64,000 bases of DNA from Peteryoungia aggregata LMG 23059 (GCF_030814435.1 NZ_JAUSUW010000015.1:1-64000), one strand, 5' to 3'. Numbered from the stretch's first letter, positions 15,923 to 23,289 are shown. The notes: generated from the sequence alone by a model not told the origin. Program-made: numbers and translations.

Positions 15923-16217
15923 TGTCGCGGCCTCCGGCATGGACGAGGGCAACGAGGCGGGCCTTGTCGTAAGCGGCCTCGATCTCGGCCGCAGCGGCAT
16001 CGGCTTCCGCTTCCAGGTCGTCACCAACAGGCAGCGGATCGGCCTTGCGCCAGTCGGCGAGATAGGCGTCGGTTTCGGCAGCGCCGGAGCGCATGGCGGC
16101 CATGTCGATGGCCTCGGTGAAGCGCAGCGACAGCTCGCGCTTGGCGGACTTGCGTCCCTGCTTGACGATTACCTGGGCCGGAATATCGCGCCAGTAAACG
16201 ACGATCTTGTCTGCCAT
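15915..16217 (-). CDS. Small 'virulence factor' family protein
   Basis: A 100-residue protein (VVYWRDIPAQVIVKQGRKSAKRELSLRFTEAIDMAAMRSG) of the Virulence_fact family, known only from its name and its repeated presence in MttB/MetF-type loci of alphaproteobacteria. No catalytic motif is evident. The C-terminal half is acidic and probably helical. AGGGAGAG upstream of the ATG is a good ribosome binding site, and the end overlaps the MetV-like start. It is the first gene of the metV-metF-mtgA transcription unit. A structural or assembly role is a guess. Confidence 0.75.
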   Translation of the reverse strand: MADKIVVYWRDIPAQVIVKQGRKSAKRELSLRFTEAIDMAAMRSGAAETDAYLADWRKADPLPVGDDLEAEADAAAAEIEAAYDKARLVALVHAGGRDNG

Positions 16218-16325
16218 GCCACTCTCTCCCTTTGAGGCCAGAATGCACGGGGGGCATTCGCCGGACTGCGCTTTTCACGACGTCGCTTGTCGCCAAAAAC
16301 GACGCTGCCATGAGTCCCGGTGTTT

Positions 16326-17114
16326 TTACCAGATCCGGCGTGTCAGGCCGCACCAGATCCATGACCAGAGCGTCGGAGGGAAGCGCAGGGCCGAGGGGCC
16401 TTGCGGCGTCTGCGGAGCAAGGCGACCGGCAAGGGCGTCTTCGAGGGATCGTCTGGTGATGTCGAGGGAGGCGATGGTCAGCAGCAGAGGGTAGGTGGAG
16501 ATGAAATCGGCTGATGCAGGCCGGGTGCGAACCTCGTAAAGCGTGCCGCCGGTGTCTGTGCCGGCATCAACGAGGTGAAGGGTGGCGCCGAAATTCTCAG
16601 CATCGTTTTCCCGAAGCGACCAGTAGCCGCCCATCTGGCCGCGATAGTTGGGATTGATGCCAGCATGCAGGTTGATGACCGGGCAGGGCATGCCCGCAAG
16701 TTGCTTCCCCGACATGAGGCGGGTGGAGACGAGCAGGATGGCGCCGGGGCCGATCTGCTCCATCAGGTCCATCGTCTCCGCTGCATTGATCGAGGTGACC
16801 GGGTGGATCGGGATGGTGTCCGGAAGGACACGATCAAAGCCGTGCCGGCTCAACAATTCTTCGACGCGGCGGTCGGCGAGTCGGCGCAGAAGGCGGGCTG
16901 CTACCATGGTGCCGAGCTGGCCAAGTGCGGCGACCCAGCCCAGCTTTCTGGCGCGGCGGCGGGTGATCTCGTCCTTGCCCTCGGCATTTTCCAGGATGAC
17001 GTGAACATCCATGTCTGACTTCGCGAGGTGCTGGACGACTATGGTCGGATTGAGGCCGCCGGCGGTCATGACAACCACCGGGCGGCGGGACGTGTCCGTA
17101 ACGGGTTGAGACAT
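16326..17114 (-). CDS. Formyltransferase-fold protein (10-formyl-THF dependent family)
   Basis: 262 residues. The C-terminal half has the formyltransferase active site: VINLHAGINPNYRGQMGGYW supplies the catalytic Asn and His, and LHLVDAGTDTGG the Asp. The N-terminal half is a Rossmann-like domain. The family includes PurN and methionyl-tRNA formyltransferase; this copy is neither and probably formylates a specialised acceptor such as a sugar amine, or hydrolyses 10-formyl-THF. Its place next to a C1-folate locus fits either. Its ATG overlaps the stop of exoD by one nucleotide (TGATG), so they form one operon. Confidence 0.75.
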   Translation of the reverse strand: MSQPVTDTSRRPVVVMTAGGLNPTIVVQHLAKSDMDVHVILENAEGKDEITRRRARKLGWVAALGQLGTMVAARLLRRLADRRVEELLSRHGFDRVLPDTIPIHPVTSINAAETMDLMEQIGPGAILLVSTRLMSGKQLAGMPCPVINLHAGINPNYRGQMGGYWSLRENDAENFGATLHLVDAGTDTGGTLYEVRTRPASADFISTYPLLLTIASLDITRRSLEDALAGRLAPQTPQGPSALRFPPTLWSWIWCGLTRRIW

Positions 17115-17761
17115 CAGACGACGAGCGAGACGACGGCGACTGCGGTGTAGACGACGAAGCCCGCGATCATCAGCGACAGGATGCCGATGACACAGCCGGC
17201 GAGCACGCCGAGGCCATCACGCTGGGAATGCGCAAATCCGAGGACGGCAAGCGCAAAGGCCGGCGGCCAGTTGCCGAGCGGGATTGGCAGGAAGACGACG
17301 ATCGCAAGGATCAGGGCCAAGACACCGATGACCCGTTCGGCGAAGCGGCTTTCAAACAGCCAGAAGCGGGGGATGACCAGCTTTTCGGCCCAGCGCATCC
17401 AGGGAACAAGGCGCTTGACGATCGCCTCGAAAGTCTGCGGCTCGACGCCGTAATCACTGACAACGCGCGGAAAGAAAACGCGGCCGCCGGGCGACATGGC
17501 CATCTGCCAGGCGACGAAGATCAGCGGCAGGCCGAGGATGAAGGTGCTGCCAGGCGGCAGGGGCACGAGATTGGGAAGCGCAAAGACCAGGAGGAAGGCG
17601 CCAAAGGAGCGGTCCTGCAGGGCGATCGCGATGTCGCGGATCGTCACCTTGCGCTCCGTTGTGCGGGCCAGACGGACCAGAAGGTCCGAAAGGTTTTCGG
17701 GATGATTGTGTTCACGCGCGGTGACGAGACCCGCCACCCATGTTTCCGCCCTGTCGGTCAT
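17114..17761 (-). CDS. exoD: ExoD-family membrane protein
   Basis: About 215 residues from MTDRAETW. A hydrophilic N-terminus is followed by the ExoD core (VTIRDIAIALQDRSFGAFLLVFALPNLVPLPPGSTFILGLPLIFVAWQM) and four or so further membrane helices ending in a hydrophobic C-terminus. ExoD in Sinorhizobium influences exopolysaccharide production and nodule invasion; the biochemical role is unknown. Start chosen at the second Met, with AAGAGAA ahead. It is coupled to the formyltransferase downstream, which is unusual for exoD and may hint at modification of a polysaccharide precursor. Confidence 0.82.
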   Translation of the reverse strand: MTDRAETWVAGLVTAREHNHPENLSDLLVRLARTTERKVTIRDIAIALQDRSFGAFLLVFALPNLVPLPPGSTFILGLPLIFVAWQMAMSPGGRVFFPRVVSDYGVEPQTFEAIVKRLVPWMRWAEKLVIPRFWLFESRFAERVIGVLALILAIVVFLPIPLGNWPPAFALAVLGFAHSQRDGLGVLAGCVIGILSLMIAGFVVYTAVAVVSLVV

Positions 17762-17862
17762 GCCTGATTCTCTTGGTTTTTGTTGACCTAGCCCCATGTT
17801 TGCACGGGGATATTACAGGGGGATTAAAAGCCGGCTGGGTCGCAGTTCACGCTTTCGGGAAT

Positions 17863-17891
17863 GGTGAAGGGAGGGTGAAGGGAGGGTGAAG
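17863..17891. repeat. Short tandem repeat (11-bp unit, about 2.6 copies)
   Basis: GGTGAAGGGAG is repeated head to tail from 17863 with a partial third copy, directly upstream of the toxin-antitoxin promoter region. No function can be assigned; slippage or a regulator-binding array are both possible. Confidence 0.55.
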
Positions 17892-17931
17892 AATGGGTGG
17901 ATCAATATACCAGATGTGATATAAATTCCTC

Positions 17932-18252
17932 ATGTGGTCGGTCGAGACGCTGGGGAAAATCGTCGACGATGAAATTGCGCGCTGGCCGCCTGATCTGCGC
18001 GCCCGATTGGTGCGGGTTTCAGCCTTGATCGAGGAAGTGGGTCTTGAACAATTGCCGGGCGGAACGATCAAACATGTCGAGGGCAGGCTCTGGGAGTTGA
18101 GGCTTTCAGCCAAGAGCGGCATTTCCCGAGCCATCTATGTCACCGCATCGGGTAAGCGCGTCGTCATTGTGCATGCCTATGTGAAGAAGACCGAGAAGAT
18201 GCCTAAGAGGCATTTGGAATTGGCCCGCCAACGGGCGAGGGACGTGATATGA
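17932..18252 (+). CDS. RelE/HigB-like (Gp49-type) toxin
   Basis: A 106-residue RelE-superfamily toxin of the phage-derived Gp49/HigB group. The pattern GGTIKHVEGRLWELRLSAKSGISRAIYVTASGKRVVIVHAYVKKTEKMPKRHLELAR contains the Lys/Arg-rich catalytic surface and the conserved KKT.K.P motif. Such proteins cleave mRNA on the ribosome. The ATG is preceded by an A/T-rich GATATAAAT and no Shine-Dalgarno, so translation may be weak or leaderless. It overlaps the antitoxin gene by 4 nt (ATGA). Confidence 0.85.
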   Translation: MWSVETLGKIVDDEIARWPPDLRARLVRVSALIEEVGLEQLPGGTIKHVEGRLWELRLSAKSGISRAIYVTASGKRVVIVHAYVKKTEKMPKRHLELARQRARDVI

Positions 18253-18548
18253 CGAAGATCAGAGATCTGCACGAGGCCTGGCTTGAAAAGCCGGATTATC
18301 GCGAGGCCTACGATGCTCTTGAAGATGAGTTTTCCCTCATTCGTGCCGTAGTCGAGGCGCGCCTTCAGGCGGGACTGACCCAGGCCGAGCTCGCTGAGCG
18401 CATGCAAACTTCGCAGAGTGCTGTGGCGCGTCTCGAAAGTGGACGTGTGAAACCCTCCGCCTCGACGCTGGAGAAGCTGGCCAAGGCGACAGGCACGCGC
18501 CTGAAGATTTCCTTTGAGCCGGTGCTTGATACCATCCCATCACCTTAA
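18249..18548 (+). CDS. XRE-family antitoxin (HigA-like)
   Basis: A 99-residue protein. Residues 1-35 probably form the toxin-binding region (EAWLEKPDYREAYDALEDEF), and 36-92 are an XRE HTH (VVEARLQAGLTQAELAERMQTSQSAVARLESGRVKPSASTLEKLAKATG). Toxin-first order with a 4-nt overlap is the HigBA arrangement. It should neutralise the toxin and repress the operon. It lies between the exoD/formyltransferase operon and the entericidin-like genes, inside the methylamine locus. Confidence 0.87.
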   Translation: MTKIRDLHEAWLEKPDYREAYDALEDEFSLIRAVVEARLQAGLTQAELAERMQTSQSAVARLESGRVKPSASTLEKLAKATGTRLKISFEPVLDTIPSP

Positions 18549-18619
18549 GCCTCTGCCTTGATTTCTCCGCAAGCGCTTGTCACCTAGGTCGTCTTGTTTT
18601 GATCAGACGGGGAATCAGG

Positions 18620-18787
18620 ATGACTGTCATTTTTCAACGCGCAACAGCCGTCATGGCTGTGCTGGTCGCGGTGACGCTTAGCCTTTCCTCCTGCGGAAAC
18701 ACGATCCGCGGGATTGGCAATGATCTCGGCAATGCTGTGGATGCGACCCAGGATGCGGGGCGCAGCGTCGCCAATTCGGTGCGTTGA
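18620..18787 (+). CDS. Entericidin-like small lipoprotein
   Basis: A 55-residue protein starting MTVIFQRATAVMAV, with a signal peptide ending in a lipobox (LSLSSC) and a short mature part, GNTIRGIGNDLGNAVDATQDAGRSV. This matches the EcnA/EcnB entericidin family. Entericidins are tiny membrane lipoproteins linked to stress and lysis in E. coli; in rhizobia their function is unclear. The ATG at 18620 has GGGGA upstream; the TTG at 18599 is less likely. A paralogue is present at 19481. Confidence 0.75.
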   Translation: MTVIFQRATAVMAVLVAVTLSLSSCGNTIRGIGNDLGNAVDATQDAGRSVANSVR

Positions 18788-18815
18788 GACGCAAGGTCAC
18801 TTGGTGTGAAAAGCG

Positions 18816-19442
18816 TCAGGCGGCCGGCTGCGTGACGCGTGCTGCCGCAACCAGCTCCGGCTGGAGATCGCCGTAGCCGGTGAAGCGGTATTCGTAATCC
18901 AGCTTCAGATAGTCCGCCGCCCATTTGGCCTTGGCCTGGAGTTCGGCGTCCTCGGTCTGAGCGAGGTAGACGATCTTCGTGTAATTGCCGAAGACCATAT
19001 CTCGCAGTTCGGGATGGCGATCGAGCTTCAGGGGTTCGATGACGAAGGCCTCGAACTGGCGGGTGATCAGGTCTGTCAGGTAGAAGGCGGTGAACTCCAT
19101 CTCGCATTCGGCGAGGAATTTTTCCGTGCCGGTGAAGAAGGCATAACAGTGCGGGCCCGAGAGCCGCTCAATGCCTTCCTCGCGACAGATCTTGTCAATC
19201 TCGCCCTGCGTGCCGCATTCGGCATAGCCGATGAAGATGTTCTCATGGCCTGAGGCCCGGGCTTCCGCGATCTTTTCTCGCAAGGCAGGTGCGATGCGCT
19301 CTGGCCAGACATGCCAGATGGCGGGCAGACATTCCAAGGTCAGATGGTCGAGGCCGTTCCGCGCCTTGACCGCCAGGATTTCGCGCGCGATCGCACCGCA
19401 GGCGATCACGTGAACCTTTTCCGATTTGATGCGTTGTTCCAT
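18816..19442 (-). CDS. DUF1638 protein of corrinoid methyltransferase loci
   Basis: 208 residues. N-terminal VHVIACGAIAREILAV and central FIGYAECGTQGEIDKICREEGIERLSGPHCYAFFTG are DUF1638 signatures, with conserved Cys and His that could bind metal or a corrinoid. Members occur next to MttB and corrinoid proteins in methanogens and proteobacteria. Its reaction is not established; processing or loading of the corrinoid or the amine substrate is inferred only from context. It is transcribed alone on the minus strand between two entericidin-like genes. Confidence 0.8.
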   Translation of the reverse strand: MEQRIKSEKVHVIACGAIAREILAVKARNGLDHLTLECLPAIWHVWPERIAPALREKIAEARASGHENIFIGYAECGTQGEIDKICREEGIERLSGPHCYAFFTGTEKFLAECEMEFTAFYLTDLITRQFEAFVIEPLKLDRHPELRDMVFGNYTKIVYLAQTEDAELQAKAKWAADYLKLDYEYRFTGYGDLQPELVAAARVTQPAA

Positions 19443-19480
19443 CGCATTCCACTCGTCACTCAGACAGAAGGTAGACCCAT

Positions 19481-19642
19481 ATGATGGCGAAAAAACTGAC
19501 AGCCAGCGCAGCCCTTGTTCTCACCGTCTTCGCACTGTCGTCCTGCGGCAACACGATCCGTGGCGTCGGTCAGGATGCCGCCAATACCGTCGATGCCACG
19601 CAGAATGCTGCAAACAACGTCGACGCTGCGGCCTCGCGCTAA
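19481..19642 (+). CDS. Entericidin-like small lipoprotein (second copy)
   Basis: A 53-residue protein, MMAKKLTASAALVL..., with a lipobox FALSSC and mature sequence GNTIRGVGQDAANTVDATQNAANNVDA, clearly paralogous to the protein at 18620. It is divergent from the DUF1638 gene with only 38 nt between start codons, so the two share a promoter region. AGAAGG lies upstream of the ATG. Confidence 0.75.
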   Translation: MMAKKLTASAALVLTVFALSSCGNTIRGVGQDAANTVDATQNAANNVDAAASR

Positions 19643-19691
19643 TCCCGACGCGGGGCAATGCTCTGAGCGCAGATATAACAGGAGAGCGAGC

Positions 19692-19826
19692 ATGAGGCTC
19701 ACAACGATTGCCAAGGCCAGTGCCATCTACATGATGGCGGCCATCCTGTATGCTGGCGGGCATGTCGCCTGGCAGTCCATGGCGACGGCTCCTCAGAGCG
19801 AGGTCTACGCAAAAGCCGGCCCATGA
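19692..19826 (+). CDS. 44-residue single-span membrane protein, unknown
   Basis: MRLTTIAKASAIYMMAAILY, then AGGHVAWQSMATAPQSEVYAKAGP. One hydrophobic helix near the N-terminus could be a membrane span or an uncleaved signal. A good ribosome binding site (AGGAGAG) sits 7 nt before the ATG, and the gene follows the entericidin-like gene by 49 nt on the same strand, so it is probably real. No family recognised. Confidence 0.5.
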   Translation: MRLTTIAKASAIYMMAAILYAGGHVAWQSMATAPQSEVYAKAGP

Positions 19827-19851
19827 AGGGCCGGCTTCGCCGTTTTCAGGC

Positions 19852-20553
19852 TCAGGCGCGGGCGCCCATGCTGTTGTGCTTGCGGCTGATGAATTCCTTG
19901 GCCGTTTCCACGGCAACGGCGGCATCGCGACAATAGGCATCCGCACCGACGGCCTTGCCGAATTCCTCGTTGAGCGGTGCGCCGCCGACGAGCACGACAA
20001 AATCGTCGCGAATGCCCTTTTCCTTCATCGTGTCGATGACGACCTTCATATAGGGCATGGTTGTTGTCAGCAGCGCCGACATGCCGAGAATGTCGGGCTT
20101 TTCGCGTTCCAGAGCTTCCAGGTAGTTCTCGACCGGATTGTTGATGCCGAGGTCGATGACGTCGAAGCCAGCGCCTTCCATCATCATGCCGACCAGGTTC
20201 TTGCCGATGTCGTGGATATCGCCCTTGACGGTGCCGATCACCATCTTGCCCTGCTTCGGGGCGCCGGTGGCGGCGAGCAGAGGGCGCAGGATCGTCATGC
20301 CGGCCTTCATCGCATTGGCGGAGAGCAGGACTTCCGGCACAAAAAGAATGCCGTCGCGGAAGTCGATGCCGACGATGCGCATGCCTTCGACGAGCGCCTG
20401 GGTCAGGACGTCATAGGGGGCCCAGCCACGGTCAAGAAGGATCCGCGTCGCTTCCTCGATCTCCTCCTTCAGGCCGTCATAGAGGTCATCATGCATCTGC
20501 TGCACGAGCTCTTCGTCTGAGAGTTCGGAAAGAATGATGTCGTCTTCGGCCAT
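19852..20553 (-). CDS. Corrinoid protein (MttC/MtbC-like, B12-binding)
   Basis: 233 residues with the standard two-domain build. A four-helix cap (about 10-95) precedes a B12-binding Rossmann domain whose D-x-H-x-x-G motif is GDIHDIGKN, with His114 as the lower cobalt ligand, and whose SxL and GG loops are MSALLTTTM and VVLVGGAPLNEEF. It shuttles the methyl group between the MttB-type methyltransferase and the MtgA-like folate methyltransferase. The N-terminus is very acidic (MAEDDIILSELSDEELVQQM). It is divergent from mttB across a 270-nt region with strong dyads. Confidence 0.92.
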   Translation of the reverse strand: MAEDDIILSELSDEELVQQMHDDLYDGLKEEIEEATRILLDRGWAPYDVLTQALVEGMRIVGIDFRDGILFVPEVLLSANAMKAGMTILRPLLAATGAPKQGKMVIGTVKGDIHDIGKNLVGMMMEGAGFDVIDLGINNPVENYLEALEREKPDILGMSALLTTTMPYMKVVIDTMKEKGIRDDFVVLVGGAPLNEEFGKAVGADAYCRDAAVAVETAKEFISRKHNSMGARA

Positions 20554-20685
20554 GGTGGTGCTTCCCGCTTCTTTTTCAACGCGATTCCGGTCGCGCCGGG
20601 CATGAGACTGCCCGATCGAAAGTTAAACCTCAAGTTCGTGAAAAACTCTTTTCGATTACGACGCAGCAAACGTGAAAAGCGACGG

Positions 20686-20724
20686 TGTCAGACAAGTCGG
20701 CAAAAAGCCGATGTCTGTGAGACA
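20686..20724. promoter_or_regulatory. Compound dyad in the divergent corrinoid protein/mttB promoter region
   Basis: Overlapping symmetries are present. TGTC-A-GACA (20686-20694) and TGTCT-GTG-AGACA (20712-20724) flank a hairpin TCGGC-AAAAA-GCCGA (20697-20711). The outer CAGACA (20689-20694) and TGTCTG (20712-20717) extend that hairpin. The array sits in the 270-nt gap between the divergent genes, about 100 nt before the preferred mttB start, and is a good candidate for a regulator site; no gene is seen in the gap. Confidence 0.5.
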
Positions 20725-20823
20725 CAAGCGGTTGGCGCATAAAGGATGGTTTCACATGCGGATTGGAATAGCATAATGGAGGAGAGAAGCAGCGTGGACG
20801 AGCGCTCGAGCGAGGAAACAGAC

Positions 20824-22389
20824 ATGGATGAGATCATCGAAGAACCGGGCGCAGGCCGTCGTTCACGCGGCGAAGGACGCGGGGCTGCGGCCCGCAGGGC
20901 ATCGCGAAGCGGCGGCGGCGCCGGTCCGGCCATGCCTTACATCACCCGCAAGATCCAGACCTATGAGGTTCTGGACGAAGAAGGGCTGCAGCTGATCGAG
21001 CGCAATGCCGATATCGTTCTGGAAGAAATCGGCATCGAATTCCGCGACGACGCAGAGGCGCTGGAACTCTGGAGACAGGCCGGCGCCGATGTGCGGGGCG
21101 AGCGGGTGCATTTTCCGAAGGGGCTTTGCCGCGAACTCCTGAAGTCCGCCCCTTCCGAGTTCACCTGGCATGCGCGCAACCCGGAGCGCAGCGTTCGGAT
21201 CGGTGGCAATGCCACGGTCTTTGCCCCGGTCTATGGCTCGCCCTTCGTGCGCGATCTGGAAGGCAATCGCCGCTATGCGACGCTTGAGGACTTCCGCAAT
21301 TTCGTGAAGCTCGCCTATATGGCGCCGTCGATGCATTCGTCGGGCGGCACGGTCTGCGAGCCTGTTGATATTCCGGTGAACAAGCGTCACCTCGACATGG
21401 TCTACAGCCATATCAAATATTCCGACAAGCCGTTCATGGGCTCGGTCACGGCACCGGAGCGCGCGGAAGATTCGGTTGCCATGGCAAAGCTCGTCTTCGG
21501 TGACGAGTTCGTCGAAAACAACTGCGTCATGCTCAACCTGATCAACGCCAACTCGCCGATGGTCTTCGACGAGACCATGCTGGGTGCGGCGAAGGTCTAT
21601 GCCCGCCACAATCAGGCTTCGGTGATTTCGCCGTTCATCCTGTCGGGCGCCATGAGCCCGGTGACCGTGGCCGGCACGCTGACCCAGATCCTCGCCGAAG
21701 TTCTGGCGGGTGCCTCGTTCACGCAGCTCATCCGTCCGGGTGCGCCGGTGCTGTTCGGTACCTTCGCGGCCTCGATTTCGATGCAGTCGGGGGCGCCGAC
21801 GTTTGGTACGCCGGAGCCGGCACTCGTCTCCTATGGTGCAGCACAGCTCGCGCGGCGCATGGGTCTGCCGTTCCGTACCGGCGGTTCGCTCTGTGCGTCG
21901 AAGGTTCCGGATGCGCAGGCAGCACATGAAAGCGCCAATACACTCAACATGACGCTGCTTGCCGGTGCGAACTTCGTGCTGCATGCGGCCGGCTGGCTCG
22001 AAGGGGGGCTTGCCGCCTGCTACGAGAAATTCATGATCGACCAGGATCAGCTCGGCATGATGCAGAAGATGGCGCAGGGCGTCGATCTGACGGAAGACGG
22101 CCAGGCGATGGATGCAATCCGCGAAGTGGGTCCGGGCGCGCATTATCTCGGCTGCGCCCATACCCAGGCGAACTTCCAGACGGCTTTCTATCGTTCGGCG
22201 CTCGCCGACAACAACTCCTTCGAACAGTGGGAGATCGAGGGTCGCAAGCGCATCGAAGACCGGGCCAACGTGCTCTGCCGTTCGTGGCTGGACGCTTATG
22301 AAGCCCCGGCACTCGATCCTGCCATCGACGAGGCGCTGCTTGCCTATGTTGCGAGCCGCAAGAATTCGATGCCCGACGCCTTCACCTGA
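20824..22389 (+). CDS. MttB-family methylamine/betaine:corrinoid methyltransferase (non-pyrrolysine)
   Basis: About 521 residues from MDEIIEEPG. The frame is open further upstream, but this ATG has GAGG 8 nt ahead. After an Arg/Gly-rich N-terminal stretch (residues 11-34), the TIM-barrel MttB domain runs from PYITRKIQTYEVLDEEGLQLIE to the end, with no internal UAG, so this is the pyrrolysine-free branch. Members of that branch include the glycine-betaine methyltransferase MtgB and others acting on proline betaine or carnitine. It would transfer a methyl from a quaternary amine to Co(I) of the corrinoid protein encoded divergently. The exact substrate is not readable. Confidence 0.9.
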   Translation: MDEIIEEPGAGRRSRGEGRGAAARRASRSGGGAGPAMPYITRKIQTYEVLDEEGLQLIERNADIVLEEIGIEFRDDAEALELWRQAGADVRGERVHFPKGLCRELLKSAPSEFTWHARNPERSVRIGGNATVFAPVYGSPFVRDLEGNRRYATLEDFRNFVKLAYMAPSMHSSGGTVCEPVDIPVNKRHLDMVYSHIKYSDKPFMGSVTAPERAEDSVAMAKLVFGDEFVENNCVMLNLINANSPMVFDETMLGAAKVYARHNQASVISPFILSGAMSPVTVAGTLTQILAEVLAGASFTQLIRPGAPVLFGTFAASISMQSGAPTFGTPEPALVSYGAAQLARRMGLPFRTGGSLCASKVPDAQAAHESANTLNMTLLAGANFVLHAAGWLEGGLAACYEKFMIDQDQLGMMQKMAQGVDLTEDGQAMDAIREVGPGAHYLGCAHTQANFQTAFYRSALADNNSFEQWEIEGRKRIEDRANVLCRSWLDAYEAPALDPAIDEALLAYVASRKNSMPDAFT

Positions 22390-22487
22390 AAGGGTCCCGT
22401 TGCCAGGGAGCAAGGCGGAGCCAACCAGGTTGCCGACATGATCCAGAAGGAGGTCTGGCGACCGCATTACAAGATCGAGGGGCCGCG

Positions 22488-23189
22488 ATGAGCGGCCCTT
22501 CAGACGTTTTGGGCAGGCTTGATGCGGCGCTTGCGGCATCCGGTCTGTCATGCCGTGGGGTGGTGCGGTTCGACGGGCATGATAGGGCGCCGTCTCTGGC
22601 CGATGGCCGGCCGGCATCCGCTGTCGTACTTATCGGCGTTGTGGGCGGTGCCATGTGGCCGGTGTTCGACGCCTGGCGCGCGACGCAGGTGGACGGGGGC
22701 GGATCTGATCCGCTCGATCGCTGGTCGAAGATCGTCATCGACGGCGTGGCCAAGGAGATCGGGGCGGCCGCCTGCTATCCGTCAGAGGCGCCTTACCAAC
22801 CATTTCAGAGATGGGCGATGAAGGCCGAGGGGCTCAAGCCATCGCCGCTTGGGATCCTCATCCATCCGCGTTTTGGGCTCTGGCACAGCTATCGGGGGGC
22901 GCTTTTGTTTCGAGACTGGGACGACGAGATCGCAGCGCCTGTAGCGTTCACTCATCCCTGCGATCGCTGTCTGGAGAAACCCTGCCTGTCCTCCTGTCCC
23001 GTCGATGCCATCAAGCCGAGCGGCTTTGATGTCGTCGGCTGTCGCCAGCATCTGGCGGGTCCTGTGGGGCAAAGGGGCTGCATGATTTCAGGGTGTCTGG
23101 CACGCAATGCCTGTCCGGTCGGGACCGAATACCGCTATCCGCCCGAACAGCTCCGGTTTCATATGCAGGCACTGAAACTGCCACCTTGA
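22488..23189 (+). CDS. 4Fe-4S ferredoxin-type protein of the mttB locus
   Basis: 233 residues. The N-terminal 150 residues resemble the non-cluster part of QueG-like or reductive-activation proteins. A Cys-rich C-terminal half contains CDRCLEKPCLSSCPVDAI and GCMISGCLARNACPVG, enough for two [4Fe-4S] clusters. It may feed electrons to the RamA-like activator or to the corrinoid. GAGGGG precedes the ATG, which overlaps a TGA closing a 33-codon in-frame extension after mttB. It lies 98 nt downstream of mttB on the same strand and is probably co-transcribed. Confidence 0.8.
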   Translation: MSGPSDVLGRLDAALAASGLSCRGVVRFDGHDRAPSLADGRPASAVVLIGVVGGAMWPVFDAWRATQVDGGGSDPLDRWSKIVIDGVAKEIGAAACYPSEAPYQPFQRWAMKAEGLKPSPLGILIHPRFGLWHSYRGALLFRDWDDEIAAPVAFTHPCDRCLEKPCLSSCPVDAIKPSGFDVVGCRQHLAGPVGQRGCMISGCLARNACPVGTEYRYPPEQLRFHMQALKLPP

Positions 23190-23289
23190 GCGACGCAGGT
23201 GATTTCGGGGATATCGGGTTTGCGGCCTTCACAATGTCCGGAATCATCGCCAAGAACGGGTTCACTCAAGGACCCGTGGATTTCCCTGC

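Noticed and set aside
20554..20823. Cobalamin riboswitch before the corrinoid genes
   Set aside because: No B12-box-like sequence or matching fold was seen; the visible structure is made of simple dyads.
20824..22389. Pyrrolysine-containing MttB
   Set aside because: No in-frame UAG occurs; the protein reads through without a stop.
20863..22617. A 584-codon minus-strand reading frame opposite mttB
   Set aside because: It is antisense to a clearly recognised methyltransferase, has Arg/His-rich shadow composition, and lacks a ribosome binding site. It is a product of high GC content.
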